Source of the DNA: an uncultured Paraprevotella sp.
GTDB taxonomy: Bacteria > Bacteroidota > Bacteroidia > Bacteroidales > Bacteroidaceae
DNA: 64,000 nucleotides
Direction of reading: 5' to 3'
Assembly (NCBI GenBank): GCA_947177395.1
Contig: CAMWUI010000001.1
Location: 1-64,000 of the forward strand
This document shows positions 9,198 through 19,781 of the stretch, in pieces. Each line of letters starts with the position of its first letter. Positions within the stretch are counted from its first letter, which is position 1. Under the pieces are notes generated by a model that saw only the letters and a list, made by a program, of their open reading frames with translations, did not search any database and was not told the DNA's origin. Both the position numbers and the translations under genes were made by a program.

Positions 9198-10628
9198 ATG
9201 AATAAAAAACATAGAGATATGGAAAGGATGAATGGGAAACTGATGGGAGCGGCTGCTGTGCTGCTTCTGTGTGCCGCGACGGCAGGGGCGCAGCGGAGGG
9301 ATACGTTGCGGGTGTTTGACGAAGTGACGTTTTACGACGGGTATCAGGAAACGGTGGTGGACGCGGACGTGGACGACGGCGTGTTGCGCCACTCCAATTC
9401 GCTGTATGCCGTGAAGCTGCCCGCGACGGTGCCGGTGGCGGAGGGCGACTCACTGGTGATGACGGTGAGTGTAAGGGCGTGTTGCGACAATTACGACCGC
9501 ATAGGAAATGTCAATCTGGCACTCGTGCCGCGCGGAGCGGGGAGTTACCGGCCGGAGGAGGTGCAGCGTATCGAGCTGGGGAGGTTCGTCACACCGTTTA
9601 TGGACCGTAACAGGCAACCGGACGAGGTGGTGTACCGCTACGACGCGGGCTTCCTGGGCTGCATCCTGCGCGACCGTGTCCTGAGGCGGCGTTACGACCT
9701 GTGGATGGAAATGGAATTATTCGGCGTGCCTTATGCGGCGCAGAAACAAGTGGCAGGCTGCGAAGGGCGGACGGATACGTTCGAGGGGACGGTGGAACTG
9801 TCGTCGTGTCCGCGGAAGCGCCGGGCGCCGGCGCGTACGGGGCATGTGCTGGTGCCGGTGGTATGCAAGAGGCCGGGCACGTACGGGGGAAACCTGAACA
9901 ATTATGATTCGGCGGCGACGGACACGCTGGGGCGGACGGTGAAGTCGTGGACGTTCGAGGTGCCGCGCACGGTGGAGGACGGGCAGATTGTGCTCATCAC
10001 GTCGAACCACGGGGCGAACGAGGGCGGCGAGGAGTATAGCCGGAGGTGGCATTATGTGTATGTGGACGGCGAATTGGTGACGACGTACATGCCGGGACGG
10101 CCGACGTGCGAGCCGTTCCGAAGACTGAACACACAGGGGAACGGGATTTACGGGCGGTCGCCGAAGCCCGACTACGTGTGGCAGTCGTTCAGCAACTGGT
10201 GTCCGGGCGACCGTATCGACAACCGCATCCTGGAGTTGGGACGCGTGGAGGCGGGTGTGCACCGGCTGACAGTGTCGGTGCCCGAGGCGCGCTTCGCGGG
10301 CGGGCAAGGTGATATTCCGGTGTCGGCTTTCTTTCAGGGCGTGGAGCACGGGCGACTGCCTGCGTCGACCGAAGGACCGGTCGTTGGCGGGACGGAGCGA
10401 CTGGCCGAGGTGAGTCTGGAAGGCGCGGTATTGCGGATGATGGCGACAGAGGCATCGGGACCGGTGGGCGCTGTGGAACTATGCGCTGCCGACGGTCGGC
10501 GGGTGCTGTGGTCGGAGCATGCGACGCCGGTGGACTTGGCGGCGTTCCCGGCGGGCGTGTATCTGCTGAACCTGTATTTTGCGGACGGGCGCGTGGAGAC
10601 GCACCGTGTGGAGTGGGCACCGCGGTAG
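9198..10628 (+). CDS. PNGase F-like peptide-N-glycosidase with probable T9SS C-terminal sorting domain
   Basis: Resembles PNGase F C-terminal domain (RRWHYVYVDGELVTTYMPGRPTCEPFRRLNTQGNGIYGRS...WCPGDRIDNRILELG); C-terminus AFPAGVYLLNLYFADGRVETHRVEWAPR is T9SS type A-like; signal peptide MNGKLMGAAAVLLLCAATAGAQ. Confidence 0.8.
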   Translation: MNKKHRDMERMNGKLMGAAAVLLLCAATAGAQRRDTLRVFDEVTFYDGYQETVVDADVDDGVLRHSNSLYAVKLPATVPVAEGDSLVMTVSVRACCDNYDRIGNVNLALVPRGAGSYRPEEVQRIELGRFVTPFMDRNRQPDEVVYRYDAGFLGCILRDRVLRRRYDLWMEMELFGVPYAAQKQVAGCEGRTDTFEGTVELSSCPRKRRAPARTGHVLVPVVCKRPGTYGGNLNNYDSAATDTLGRTVKSWTFEVPRTVEDGQIVLITSNHGANEGGEEYSRRWHYVYVDGELVTTYMPGRPTCEPFRRLNTQGNGIYGRSPKPDYVWQSFSNWCPGDRIDNRILELGRVEAGVHRLTVSVPEARFAGGQGDIPVSAFFQGVEHGRLPASTEGPVVGGTERLAEVSLEGAVLRMMATEASGPVGAVELCAADGRRVLWSEHATPVDLAAFPAGVYLLNLYFADGRVETHRVEWAPR

Positions 10629-10647
10629 AGGCGTGGCTCGTGTGTTG

Positions 10648-10702
10648 AAATGCCGGATAGCATGCGGATTGGACGGACGCCCGTTTGATCCGCATGTTTT
10701 TT
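10648..10702. terminator. hairpin terminator between convergent genes
   Basis: catgcggat ... atccgcatg followed by tttttt. Confidence 0.7.
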
Positions 10703-12398
10703 ATGCATTCCGGTCGTCGGTGTGCCGGGTGATGTGAAGGACGTGGTCGCAGTGGTCGATGACGGCAGTGCGGTGGGTGATGAAGATAAGGGTGCGGCGC
10801 CGGGCGAGTCGGGTGAGGTTCCCGAGGAGGCGGCTCTCGGTGTCGCGGTCAAGTGCGGAGGTAGCCTCGTCGAGAAGTAGGATACTGCCGTCGCGCAGCA
10901 GGGCGCGGGCGATGGCGATACGCTGTGCCTGTCCGGCGCTGAGTCCGTCGCCGAGCTCTCCGCAGCGGGTGTCGAGGCCTTCGGGGCGTTCGAGGATGAA
11001 GTCGGCGCAGGCATCGCGCAGAGCCTGTTCCATCTGTGCGGCGTCGGCCTGCGGGTTGCCGAGCAGGAGGTTGTCGCGCACGGTGCCGCTGAAGAGAGTG
11101 TTGCCCTGCGGCACATAGACAAAGTTGCCGCGTGTACGGGGGCTGCAGGGATATTCGGTGTCAGCCCCATAGAGGGTGATGCAGCCTTCGTCGGGCGTGA
11201 CGAGGTTGAGCATCAGGCGTATGAGGGTGGTCTTGCCGGCACCGGTCTCGCCGAGTATGGCGGTGCTGCTGCCGGGAGGAAAGTCGTGGGTGAAGTGGCC
11301 TAGGACGGTGCGGCCGCCAGGAGTGTAGGCGTAGGAAACGTCGCTAAGGCGGATGCCGGCAGGACCGTCGGGGCGCTGAGGGGCGCCCTGTGCTTCGAGG
11401 GGAACTTCCTCAAGCTCGATGAGACGTTCGGCGGCGGTGAGGGTGGAGATGAGGAGGGGGACGAAGCGTGTCAGTTCGCGAAAGGGCCCCTGTATCTGTC
11501 CGACGAGCTGGATGAAGGCCATCATCATGCCGTATGTGATGGTGCCGGCCTGCAGGCGGGCGGCCCCCCAGAGGAAGGCTGTGAGGTAGCAGGCAGCGAA
11601 GCCGAGGTTGAGAACGCCGTTGGAGAAGGAAGAAAAGCGTACGCGGGTCACGGTCTGGCGGCGCAGATGAGCCTGCACGGTCTCAAGGCGTTCGGTCATG
11701 GTGTCGCTGCGCTGTAGGGTTTTGACGAGGATGTGGTGCTGTACGGCCTCCTGAAGTATACTCTGGACGCGGCTTTCGGTCTGGCGGATCTCGCGTGTGA
11801 GGCGGCGCATTCTGTTGACGTACAACCGGCTGATAAGCATGAAACTGGGAAGAAGAATGATGAGAAGGAGGGCTAGACGGCTGTCCATGGAGTGGAGAAA
11901 GAGGAAGGCGCCAGCCAGGCGGATGCCCACGGCAAGGGTAGCGGGTACGGTCTCGGTGATGGCGCCGGTGATGTCGGCGGTGTCCTTGCCCAGCCGGTTG
12001 AGAATGTCGCCGCTGTGGCGGTCACTGCCGGGCTGCCAGACACTGTCGAGTAGACGGCGGAAGAGTCGCTGCTGGCTGTGGTTGAGGGCTTTCACGCCGA
12101 GGAGGGCGCGTATCCATTTGGTGGTGAGGCCGACGGCCAGTTGGGCGAGGATGATGGCGACGAGCAAGACGGCAGCTTGGCGCAGGGTGCCTGCGGGCGA
12201 TTTGCCGACGGCGATGTCGATGGCCTGTTTGGTGGCCCAGATAAAAGCGAAGTCGAGCGCTACGGAGAAGCAGCGTAGCAGAGCGTTGGCCGAGGCCTGC
12301 AGGCGCAGTCCGGCGGAAGTGCGCCAGATCCATTTCAGGATGTAGCCCGTGGTGGGCTTTCCTTTGGCGGCGGTCGTTGTCAGAAGCGTGTCGTTCAT
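10701..12398 (-). CDS. ABC transporter ATP-binding protein/permease (MsbA-like)
   Basis: Walker A GETGAGKTT, signature LSAGQAQRIAIARALL, Walker B ILLLDEATSALD; start set at ATG 12398 overlapping nadK stop. Confidence 0.93.
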   Translation of the reverse strand: MNDTLLTTTAAKGKPTTGYILKWIWRTSAGLRLQASANALLRCFSVALDFAFIWATKQAIDIAVGKSPAGTLRQAAVLLVAIILAQLAVGLTTKWIRALLGVKALNHSQQRLFRRLLDSVWQPGSDRHSGDILNRLGKDTADITGAITETVPATLAVGIRLAGAFLFLHSMDSRLALLLIILLPSFMLISRLYVNRMRRLTREIRQTESRVQSILQEAVQHHILVKTLQRSDTMTERLETVQAHLRRQTVTRVRFSSFSNGVLNLGFAACYLTAFLWGAARLQAGTITYGMMMAFIQLVGQIQGPFRELTRFVPLLISTLTAAERLIELEEVPLEAQGAPQRPDGPAGIRLSDVSYAYTPGGRTVLGHFTHDFPPGSSTAILGETGAGKTTLIRLMLNLVTPDEGCITLYGADTEYPCSPRTRGNFVYVPQGNTLFSGTVRDNLLLGNPQADAAQMEQALRDACADFILERPEGLDTRCGELGDGLSAGQAQRIAIARALLRDGSILLLDEATSALDRDTESRLLGNLTRLARRRTLIFITHRTAVIDHCDHVLHITRHTDDRNA

Positions 12399-13309
12399 GG
12401 TTCGGGAGGGGTCTGTTCGCGCAGGTCGGCTCCCCACATGAGTTTGCGGCGCAGGGTGGCGAAGAAAGTGTTCGACGGCCGGCGGCACACCTTGATAGCG
12501 TAGGGAGCCTTGCGCAGGATGAGGCGTGTGCCCTGCCGGCAGGATTCGCTGCGCCCGTCGATGGCCACGAGGAAGTTGTGGCTGCGGCTTTCTACGGTGA
12601 GGGCAATGACGGCGTCGTCGCACAGGGTGATGGGCCGGACGTTGAGGCTGTGTGGGGCGACGGGAGCGATGCCGAAGGCGCTGGAGCCGGGCGTGATGAT
12701 GGGGCCTCCGGCGCTCAGGGCGTACCCCGTGGAGCCCGTCGGGGTGTTGATGACGAGGCCGTCGGCCTGATAGGTGGTCAGGTATTCTCCGTTCACCTCA
12801 ACGCGTATGCTTATCATGGACGAGTGGTCGCGTTTGAGCACGGCCACCTCGTTGAGGGCGCAGGGATAGCCTTTCAGGATGTCTCCTTCGGCCTCGGCCT
12901 GCAGGAGACTGCGTTCCTCGATGGTGAATTTCCCGCAGCAGATGAGGGCGAGCGTATCCTCGATTTCCTCGGGCGAAATGTCGGCCAGAAAGCCGAGCCG
13001 CCCCGTGTTGATGCCCACGATGGGAATACCCTTGGCGCCCACGCGGCGGGCGGTCTCGAGAAATGTGCCGTCGCCGCCCAGACTGATGGCCAGGTCGGCT
13101 TCGAACGTCTCGTCTTCGATGAGGCCGCATGGAGCAGTGGTGAGTCCCAGGGAACCGGTCATATATTCATGGAAGTCTCGGTCGACGAGCAGTTCGGCTC
13201 CGTGGCTGTCCAGTGTGGTCAGCAGGGTACGGAGTGTCTCCGTCTTCCGGGTCTGGTGCTTGTTGCCGAAGAGGGCGACGCGGAGGGGGCGCGGAGGGAG
13301 TGTCTGCAT
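12395..13309 (-). CDS. nadK: NAD kinase
   Basis: GGDGTFLETARRV and INTGRLGFLADI motifs; 304 aa. Confidence 0.95.
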   Translation of the reverse strand: MQTLPPRPLRVALFGNKHQTRKTETLRTLLTTLDSHGAELLVDRDFHEYMTGSLGLTTAPCGLIEDETFEADLAISLGGDGTFLETARRVGAKGIPIVGINTGRLGFLADISPEEIEDTLALICCGKFTIEERSLLQAEAEGDILKGYPCALNEVAVLKRDHSSMISIRVEVNGEYLTTYQADGLVINTPTGSTGYALSAGGPIITPGSSAFGIAPVAPHSLNVRPITLCDDAVIALTVESRSHNFLVAIDGRSESCRQGTRLILRKAPYAIKVCRRPSNTFFATLRRKLMWGADLREQTPPEP

Positions 13310-13409
13310 GAATGATTTTCGTTTTTATTAATAAAATGCGGGCGTTACCCGACGCAAATTTAGTTATTTTTTCTAACTTTGCCTTTCGCGAAATCAAATA
13401 AAAAAGGAG

Positions 13410-14123
13410 ATGACGAGATTAAGTGTGAATATAAACAAAGTGGCCACGTTGCGCAACGCCCGCGGGGGGAACAATCCCGATGTACTGCAGGTGGCGCTGG
13501 ACTGCGAGGCTTTCGGCGCGCAGGGTATCACGGTGCATCCCCGTCCCGACGGGCGGCACATCCGCTATGCGGACGTGTATGCACTGAAACCGGCCTTACG
13601 CACGGAATTCAACATCGAGGGGAACCCCTCGCGCGACTTCATGGACCTCGTGCTGGCGGTATGCCCCACGCAGGTGACGCTCGTGCCCGATGAGCCGGGG
13701 CAGTTGACGTCCGACGCCGGATGGGACACGCGGGCGAACCTGTCGTTTCTGTCCGACGTGGTGACGGAATGCAGACGGAAGGGCATACGCACGTCGATTT
13801 TCGTCGGGACGGAGCCGGAGACTATCGAGTATGCCGCCCGTACGGGGGCCGACCGTGTGGAATTGTACACGGAACCTTATGCCGCGGCTTATGCCGCAGG
13901 AGCCGACGAGGCGGTGCGTCCTTTTGTCGAGGCGGCGTCGCTCGCGCGCAGTCTGGGGCTGGGCGTGAACGCGGGGCATGACCTGAGTCTGGAGAATCTG
14001 GCTCACATGCACCGTCATATTCCCTGGCTCGGCGAGGTGAGCATCGGGCATGCTCTCATCTGCGACGCCCTCTACCTCGGCCTGCAGGAGACTGTCAGGC
14101 GCTATCTGGAATGTTTGAAATAA
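13410..14123 (+). CDS. pdxJ: pyridoxine 5'-phosphate synthase
   Basis: [24 protein letters not shown]...[21 protein letters not shown] promoter element at about 13373. Confidence 0.96.
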   Translation: MTRLSVNINKVATLRNARGGNNPDVLQVALDCEAFGAQGITVHPRPDGRHIRYADVYALKPALRTEFNIEGNPSRDFMDLVLAVCPTQVTLVPDEPGQLTSDAGWDTRANLSFLSDVVTECRRKGIRTSIFVGTEPETIEYAARTGADRVELYTEPYAAAYAAGADEAVRPFVEAASLARSLGLGVNAGHDLSLENLAHMHRHIPWLGEVSIGHALICDALYLGLQETVRRYLECLK

Positions 14124-14137
14124 ATAAAGAAAATGCT

Positions 14138-14698
14138 ATGAAACCGATTTATATTTTTGCCGCCGAAGGCTTCGAAGATATTGAGCTGCTGGCCGTTGTC
14201 GATATATTGCGCCGCGCGGGGCTGCCCGCACAGATTGTGTCTGTCACGGGTGACAGACGGGTGAATACCGCTCACGGGGTGAGTCTCGGTGCCGACCTCC
14301 TGTTTGAGGAGGCCGACCTGGACGGGGCTGCGGCACTGGTATTGCCGGGCGGGTTGCCCGGTGCGCACAATCTGGATGCCCACGAAGGGCTGCGCGAGGC
14401 CATCCGGCGTCATTACGAGGCCGGCGGGCTACTGGCCGCCATCTGTGCCGCACCGCTGGTGTACGGCCGCATGGGACTGTTGCGCGGTGTGCGTGTCACC
14501 TGTTATCCCGGCTTCGAGGAGGAACTGGAGGGTGCCGTTCCGACGGGGGCGCTCGTGGAGCATGACGGACAGTTTGTGACGGCCAAGGGGCCGGCTGCCG
14601 CGTTCCCGTTCGGTTACAAACTCGTGGAATTGCTGGCCGGTAAGGAGAAGGCCGATGCGCTGCGCGAGGGGATGATCTTCACGGAATTGGTGCGATGA
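14138..14698 (+). CDS. DJ-1/PfpI family protein
   Basis: [28 protein letters not shown]; nucleophile elbow AICAAPLV. Confidence 0.9.
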   Translation: MKPIYIFAAEGFEDIELLAVVDILRRAGLPAQIVSVTGDRRVNTAHGVSLGADLLFEEADLDGAAALVLPGGLPGAHNLDAHEGLREAIRRHYEAGGLLAAICAAPLVYGRMGLLRGVRVTCYPGFEEELEGAVPTGALVEHDGQFVTAKGPAAAFPFGYKLVELLAGKEKADALREGMIFTELVR

Positions 14699-15378
14699 GC
14701 GATTATGCTGTCATTGTGGCCGGCGGGAAGGGGCTCCGCATGGGGGCGGATGTGCCCAAGCAGTTTCTGCCCGTAGGCGGCCGACCGGTTCTCATGCGCA
14801 CGTTGGAGGCTTTCCACGCCTGCGATCCTGCGATACGGCTGGTGCTGGTGCTTCCTCATGCGCAACAGGACTATTGGCGGGAACTGTGCCGGACATACGC
14901 TTTCGACATACCTTATATATTGGCGGACGGAGGCGAGACGCGTTTCCATTCCGTGCGCAACGGACTGGCTTGTCTGCCCGATGGGGCGGACGGGGTAGTC
15001 GGCATACACGACGGTGTGAGGCCTTTCGTGGCTCCGGAAGTCATCCGGCGGGCCTATGAGACCGCTCGCCGCAGCGGGACGGCGGTGCCAGTCGTGGACG
15101 TGGTGGACTCCGTGCGCCGGACAACGGATGCGCAGGGGAGCAACGAGGCCGTCGACCGTTCGGCTTACAGGCTTGTCCAGACGCCGCAGGTGTTCCGTAT
15201 TCCCTTGCTTCGGCAGGCTTACCGGCAGGAGTATTCCCCGGCGTTCACGGACGACGCTTCGGTCGTGGAGGCCGTCGGGGCGAAAATCATGCTGGTGGAA
15301 GGAAACCGGGAGAATATCAAGATTACCACACCTTTTGACCGCCGGGTGGCGGAGGCGCTGGTCGCCGGACAGGAGTGA
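14695..15378 (+). CDS. ispD: 2-C-methyl-D-erythritol 4-phosphate cytidylyltransferase
   Basis: [39 protein letters not shown]. Confidence 0.95.
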   Translation: MSDYAVIVAGGKGLRMGADVPKQFLPVGGRPVLMRTLEAFHACDPAIRLVLVLPHAQQDYWRELCRTYAFDIPYILADGGETRFHSVRNGLACLPDGADGVVGIHDGVRPFVAPEVIRRAYETARRSGTAVPVVDVVDSVRRTTDAQGSNEAVDRSAYRLVQTPQVFRIPLLRQAYRQEYSPAFTDDASVVEAVGAKIMLVEGNRENIKITTPFDRRVAEALVAGQE

Positions 15379-17480
15379 CGCGTATGTACGACATGCTCCA
15401 GCAAGATATCACGTACCTGCCGGGGGTGGGGCCGCAACGGGCGAAACTGCTGAAGGACGAACTGCAGATCGGGACGTTGCGCGATTTGCTGTATTATTTC
15501 CCCTACAAGCATATCGACCGCACGCGTCTTTACTATATCCACGAACTGACGGCCGACATGCCTTACGTGCAACTGCGGGGGCATATCCTGAGCTTTGAGA
15601 CGGAAGGAGAGGGGCGCAAGCGGAGGCTGGTGGCTCATTTCACTGACGGACACGGGAAGGTGGAGCTGGTCTGGTTTCAGGGTATCAAATACGTGATGTC
15701 CCGTTATAAGCTCCACACGGAGTACATCGTGTTCGGAAAACCTTCGGTGTATGGCGGCCGGATAAACATCGCCCATCCCGATCTGGATCCGGCTGACGGT
15801 TTTTCCCTGTCGGCACTGGGCATGCAACCTTATTATACGGTCACGGAGAAAATGAAGCGGCAGGGGATAAACTCCCGCTCGCTGGAGCGTTTCACCGCGA
15901 CTTTGTTTTCCCGTCTGGATGCACCTCTGCCGGAGACGTTGCCCGCCTACATCGTGGAGCAGCTGTGCCTGATGCCGCTGGACGAGGCTTTGCGGAAAGT
16001 GCATTATCCGGCCACGGCCGAGGAATTGCGCCGGGCCATGCTCCGGCTGAAGTTCGAGGAACTCTTTTATCTCCAACTGAATATCCTGCGTTACGCCCGC
16101 GACCGTCAGTGCCGCTACCGTGGCTTCGTGTTCGCCCGGGTGGGCGGTGCGTTCCACCGGTTTTATGAAGAACGCCTGCCTTTCAGTCTGACCGGGGCGC
16201 AGAAGCGGGTGATTCGCGAGATACGTCACGACATGGGAAGCGGCAGGCAGATGAATCGCCTGCTGCAGGGCGACGTGGGGAGCGGCAAGACGCTGGTGGC
16301 CCTCATGTGCATGCTGATAGCTGTGGACAACGGGTTTCAGGCCTGCATCATGGCGCCCACCGAGATTCTGGCCGAGCAGCATTGCGCCACGTTCCGCCAG
16401 TTCCTTGGCGACATGGATGTGGAAGTGGCCCTGCTTACGGGTTCGGTGAAAGGCAAACAGCGCGAGGCGGTGCTGGCCGGTATCCGTAACGGGGATATAC
16501 AAATACTCGTGGGGACCCATGCCGTGCTGGAGGATACGGTGGATTTCCGTTCGTTGGGGCTGGTGGTCATCGACGAACAACACCGTTTCGGTGTCGCTCA
16601 GCGTGCTCGGCTGTGGGGCAAGAGCGCGCAGCCTCCCCACGTACTTGTCATGACGGCCACTCCCATTCCCCGGACGCTGGCCATGACGCTCTATGGCGAT
16701 CTGGACGTATCTGTCATCGACGAACTTCCGCCGGGACGGAAACCGATACGGACCATGCACCGCTTCGACAACAACCGGGAGGGGCTTTACAAGGCTGTCC
16801 GCCAGCAGCTGGACGAGGGGCGTCAGGCGTATGTGGTATTCCCGCTCATCAGCGAGAGCGAGAAGATGGACATCAAGAATCTGGAGGATGGTTATGAGCA
16901 TCTCTGCAAGGTGTTTCCTGAATACAAGATAAGTAAGGTGCACGGCAGGATGAAGCCCGCGGAGAAAGACGAGGAAATGCGGAAGTTTCAGTCCGGTGAG
17001 ACGCGGATACTCGTGGCTACGACCGTGATAGAGGTAGGTGTGAACGTGCCGAACGCTTCCGTCATGGTTATCGAGAATGCGGAACGTTTCGGACTGGCCC
17101 AGTTGCATCAGTTGCGGGGGCGTGTGGGACGCGGTGCCGACCAGTCTTATTGTCTGCTCGTGACCCGTTACCAGTTGAGCGAGGATACCCGCAGACGCAT
17201 ACAGATAATGACTGAGACCAACGACGGTTTCGAGATAGCGGAGGCCGACTTGAAGTTGCGTGGTCCCGGCGACCTGGAAGGAACGCAGCAGAGCGGCGTG
17301 GCTTTCGATCTGAAACTGGCGAATCTGGCTCGCGACGGACAGATATTGCAGCTGGCCCGCGATACGGCGCAACGGGTGCTCGACGGCGACCCGCAGGGGA
17401 CGTTGCAGGAGAATGCCTTGCTGTGGCAACAGTTGCAGGCCTTGCGCAAGGCCCACGTCGACTGGTCGGCAATTTCTTGA
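15375..17480 (+). CDS. recG: ATP-dependent DNA helicase RecG
   Basis: [37 protein letters not shown]; 701 aa. Confidence 0.96.
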   Translation: MTRMYDMLQQDITYLPGVGPQRAKLLKDELQIGTLRDLLYYFPYKHIDRTRLYYIHELTADMPYVQLRGHILSFETEGEGRKRRLVAHFTDGHGKVELVWFQGIKYVMSRYKLHTEYIVFGKPSVYGGRINIAHPDLDPADGFSLSALGMQPYYTVTEKMKRQGINSRSLERFTATLFSRLDAPLPETLPAYIVEQLCLMPLDEALRKVHYPATAEELRRAMLRLKFEELFYLQLNILRYARDRQCRYRGFVFARVGGAFHRFYEERLPFSLTGAQKRVIREIRHDMGSGRQMNRLLQGDVGSGKTLVALMCMLIAVDNGFQACIMAPTEILAEQHCATFRQFLGDMDVEVALLTGSVKGKQREAVLAGIRNGDIQILVGTHAVLEDTVDFRSLGLVVIDEQHRFGVAQRARLWGKSAQPPHVLVMTATPIPRTLAMTLYGDLDVSVIDELPPGRKPIRTMHRFDNNREGLYKAVRQQLDEGRQAYVVFPLISESEKMDIKNLEDGYEHLCKVFPEYKISKVHGRMKPAEKDEEMRKFQSGETRILVATTVIEVGVNVPNASVMVIENAERFGLAQLHQLRGRVGRGADQSYCLLVTRYQLSEDTRRRIQIMTETNDGFEIAEADLKLRGPGDLEGTQQSGVAFDLKLANLARDGQILQLARDTAQRVLDGDPQGTLQENALLWQQLQALRKAHVDWSAIS

Positions 17481-17660
17481 CCTTGAAGCCGCTGACGGGG
17501 CATGCGGCTTTCAGCTTCCGGATAAACTTAATTTTTTGATTTATTTGTTTTCTTTTCTCAAAAAGTGCTAATATTCTTTGTGATTCTTTCAGAAAAAGAC
17601 TATCTTTGTCGCACTTGTATGCAGGACTATATCTGCGCGAAACTGAAAATCTTCTGACAC

Positions 17661-18122
17661 ATGGAAAAGACATTAGTCCTTCTAAAACCTTGTACACTGC
17701 AACGGGGATTGGTAGGTGAAGTAATAAACAGATTCGAAAAACGGGGGCTAAGGTTGGCCGGAATGAAGATGATGCAGCTGACGGACGAGTTGCTCAATGA
17801 ACATTACGCCCATTTGCGGGAGAAGCCTTTTTTTCAGATACTGAAGGATTCCATGATGTGTACGCCCGTGATAGCCTGTTGTTTCGAAGGTATCGAAGCG
17901 GTAAGGGTGGTGCGTGCCATGGCCGGATCTACAAACGGAAGAAACGCTTTGCCGGGTACGATTCGCGGAGACTATTGCATGAGCAATCAGCAGAATATCG
18001 TGCATACGTCGGACTCTTTGGAGAATGCCGAAGTGGAATTGGCGCGCTTCTTCAGACCGGAAGAAATTTTTGACTTCGAGTCTTCAAATCTGAAGTATTT
18101 GTATGCTTCTGACGAACTATAA
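17661..18122 (+). CDS. ndk: nucleoside-diphosphate kinase
   Basis: EKTLVLLKPCTLQRGLVGEVI; GSTNGRNALPGTIRGDY; NIVHTSDS. Confidence 0.95.
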   Translation: MEKTLVLLKPCTLQRGLVGEVINRFEKRGLRLAGMKMMQLTDELLNEHYAHLREKPFFQILKDSMMCTPVIACCFEGIEAVRVVRAMAGSTNGRNALPGTIRGDYCMSNQQNIVHTSDSLENAEVELARFFRPEEIFDFESSNLKYLYASDEL

Positions 18123-18161
18123 AATTAACAGATAATTTGATAAAAAGAGGAAAGGAAGAAA

Positions 18162-19115
18162 ATGCATTTTAATTTTAAAGGATTTAAGAGAGGAATCATT
18201 GTGGTACTGAGCGCTGCCGCCCTCCCTGTCTGCGGGCAGGACCTGATAGCCAGCCAGGCACCCATTGATAAGAAAATGAGAGCTGTGGACTCTGTCGCCT
18301 TGCAGCGTTTGATAAACGAGGAGCAGCTTGAAAATCCCTCATTCAGCCTTTATCCCGAATGGAGCAACCAGTATGTCCATCGTTATAATGCAGAGTTGCC
18401 GGAAGAATTCAAGATTGACTTGCGGCATTTCTGCATGCCTACGCCCAGCCGGCAGATTACGTCGAATTATGGCTATCGGAAGAATTTCCGGCGTATGCAT
18501 AAGGGTCTGGACATTAAGGTCTACATCGGTGATACGATTCGTTCGGCCTTCAGTGGTAAGGTGCGTGTCGTGGCTTACGAGGGTAAAGGTTATGGTAAGT
18601 ATGTGGTGATTCGCCACAACAACGGTCTGGAGACGGTTTACGGACATCTGTCGGCCCAGTTGGTGCGTGAGAATGATGTAGTGAAAGCTGGTGAACCTAT
18701 CGGTCTGGGCGGAAATACGGGGCGTTCCACGGGATCGCACTTGCACTTCGAGACCCGTCTGCTGGGAGAAGCCATCAATCCGGCCGAGATGTTCGATTTC
18801 GAAGCACAGGATGTTACGGGAGATTTCTATGTGTTCCGCGCTCACGGAAGCAACTCTCTGCTGGCGTCGCACGACGGTAGCGGTGACAGGGAAATCGCCA
18901 GCGTTCCGTCGTATCCTGCTGTGAAGAAAGGCAATGACAGCCATTCCGGCCAGCGACGTCCCCGTGTCAGCGGCAATGTGCATAAGGTGAAGTCGGGCGA
19001 GACGCTTTCCGTCATTGCCCGCAAATACGGTACTTCCGTAGCCCAGTTGTGCAAGTTGAACCGTATCAAGGCGACAACGGTGTTGCGTGTGGGACAGATA
19101 TTGAGATGTTCATAA
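18162..19115 (+). CDS. M23 family metallopeptidase with C-terminal LysM domain
   Basis: HKGLDIKVYIGDTI...VYGHLS...GSHLHFE; LysM VKSGETLSVIARKYGTSVAQLCKLN. Confidence 0.93.
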   Translation: MHFNFKGFKRGIIVVLSAAALPVCGQDLIASQAPIDKKMRAVDSVALQRLINEEQLENPSFSLYPEWSNQYVHRYNAELPEEFKIDLRHFCMPTPSRQITSNYGYRKNFRRMHKGLDIKVYIGDTIRSAFSGKVRVVAYEGKGYGKYVVIRHNNGLETVYGHLSAQLVRENDVVKAGEPIGLGGNTGRSTGSHLHFETRLLGEAINPAEMFDFEAQDVTGDFYVFRAHGSNSLLASHDGSGDREIASVPSYPAVKKGNDSHSGQRRPRVSGNVHKVKSGETLSVIARKYGTSVAQLCKLNRIKATTVLRVGQILRCS

Positions 19116-19133
19116 AATAATATCGAAATACAT

Positions 19134-19176
19134 GGGAAAAGAGTCCGCAGAAAACAGCGGGCTCTTTTTTGTAATT
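19134..19176 (+). terminator. Rho-independent terminator
   Basis: aaaagagtccgc agaaaaca gcgggctctttttt. Confidence 0.75.
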
Positions 19177-19223
19177 TTCGTTTTAAAAAGTTACCTTTGC
19201 AAGGTACAATCATTTATCTGCGC

Positions 19224-19781
19224 ATGGAAATGGAAACTCAACAACAATTTGAGCAGATTATGGCTGAATGCCGCGAGTTGTTCGCCAAGAAACTGCATGA
19301 TTACGGAGCGGCCTGGCGGATTATGCGGCCTTCGTCCGTGACAGATCAGATTTATATCAAAGCCAATCGGATTCGCAGTATAGAAGTGAAAGGGGTGGCT
19401 CTGGTGGACGAAGGGATTCGCGGCGAGTTCATGGCGATTGTCAACTATGGAATCGTGGGGCTGATTCAGTTGGAACTGGGATATGCTGAGAAAGAAGACC
19501 TGACGGCCGACCAAGCATTGGAGTGGTATGACAAATATGCGCGTATGACTTTGGAACTGATGCTGAAAAAGAATCATGATTACGATGAGGCCTGGCGGGG
19601 AATGCGTATCAGTTCCTATACGGATTTGATACTGATGAAGCTGTACCGTACGAAGCAAATCGAATCGTTGGCCGGCGCTACTCTGGTTTCGGAAGGAGTG
19701 GATGCCAATTATATGGACATGATTAATTATTCGGTGTTCGGCCTTATAAAACTACAGTTCGGTGAGGAAACACTTTCATAA
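19224..19781 (+). CDS. DUF1599 domain protein
   Basis: Duplicated motif KKLHDYGAAWRIMRPSSVTDQI and KKNHDYDEAWRGMRISSYTDL. Confidence 0.8.
   Translation: MEMETQQQFEQIMAECRELFAKKLHDYGAAWRIMRPSSVTDQIYIKANRIRSIEVKGVALVDEGIRGEFMAIVNYGIVGLIQLELGYAEKEDLTADQALEWYDKYARMTLELMLKKNHDYDEAWRGMRISSYTDLILMKLYRTKQIESLAGATLVSEGVDANYMDMINYSVFGLIKLQFGEETLS

Noticed and set aside
15219-17456. 745-aa minus-strand ORF opposite recG
   Set aside because: RecG motifs are clear on the plus strand; this is a shadow frame
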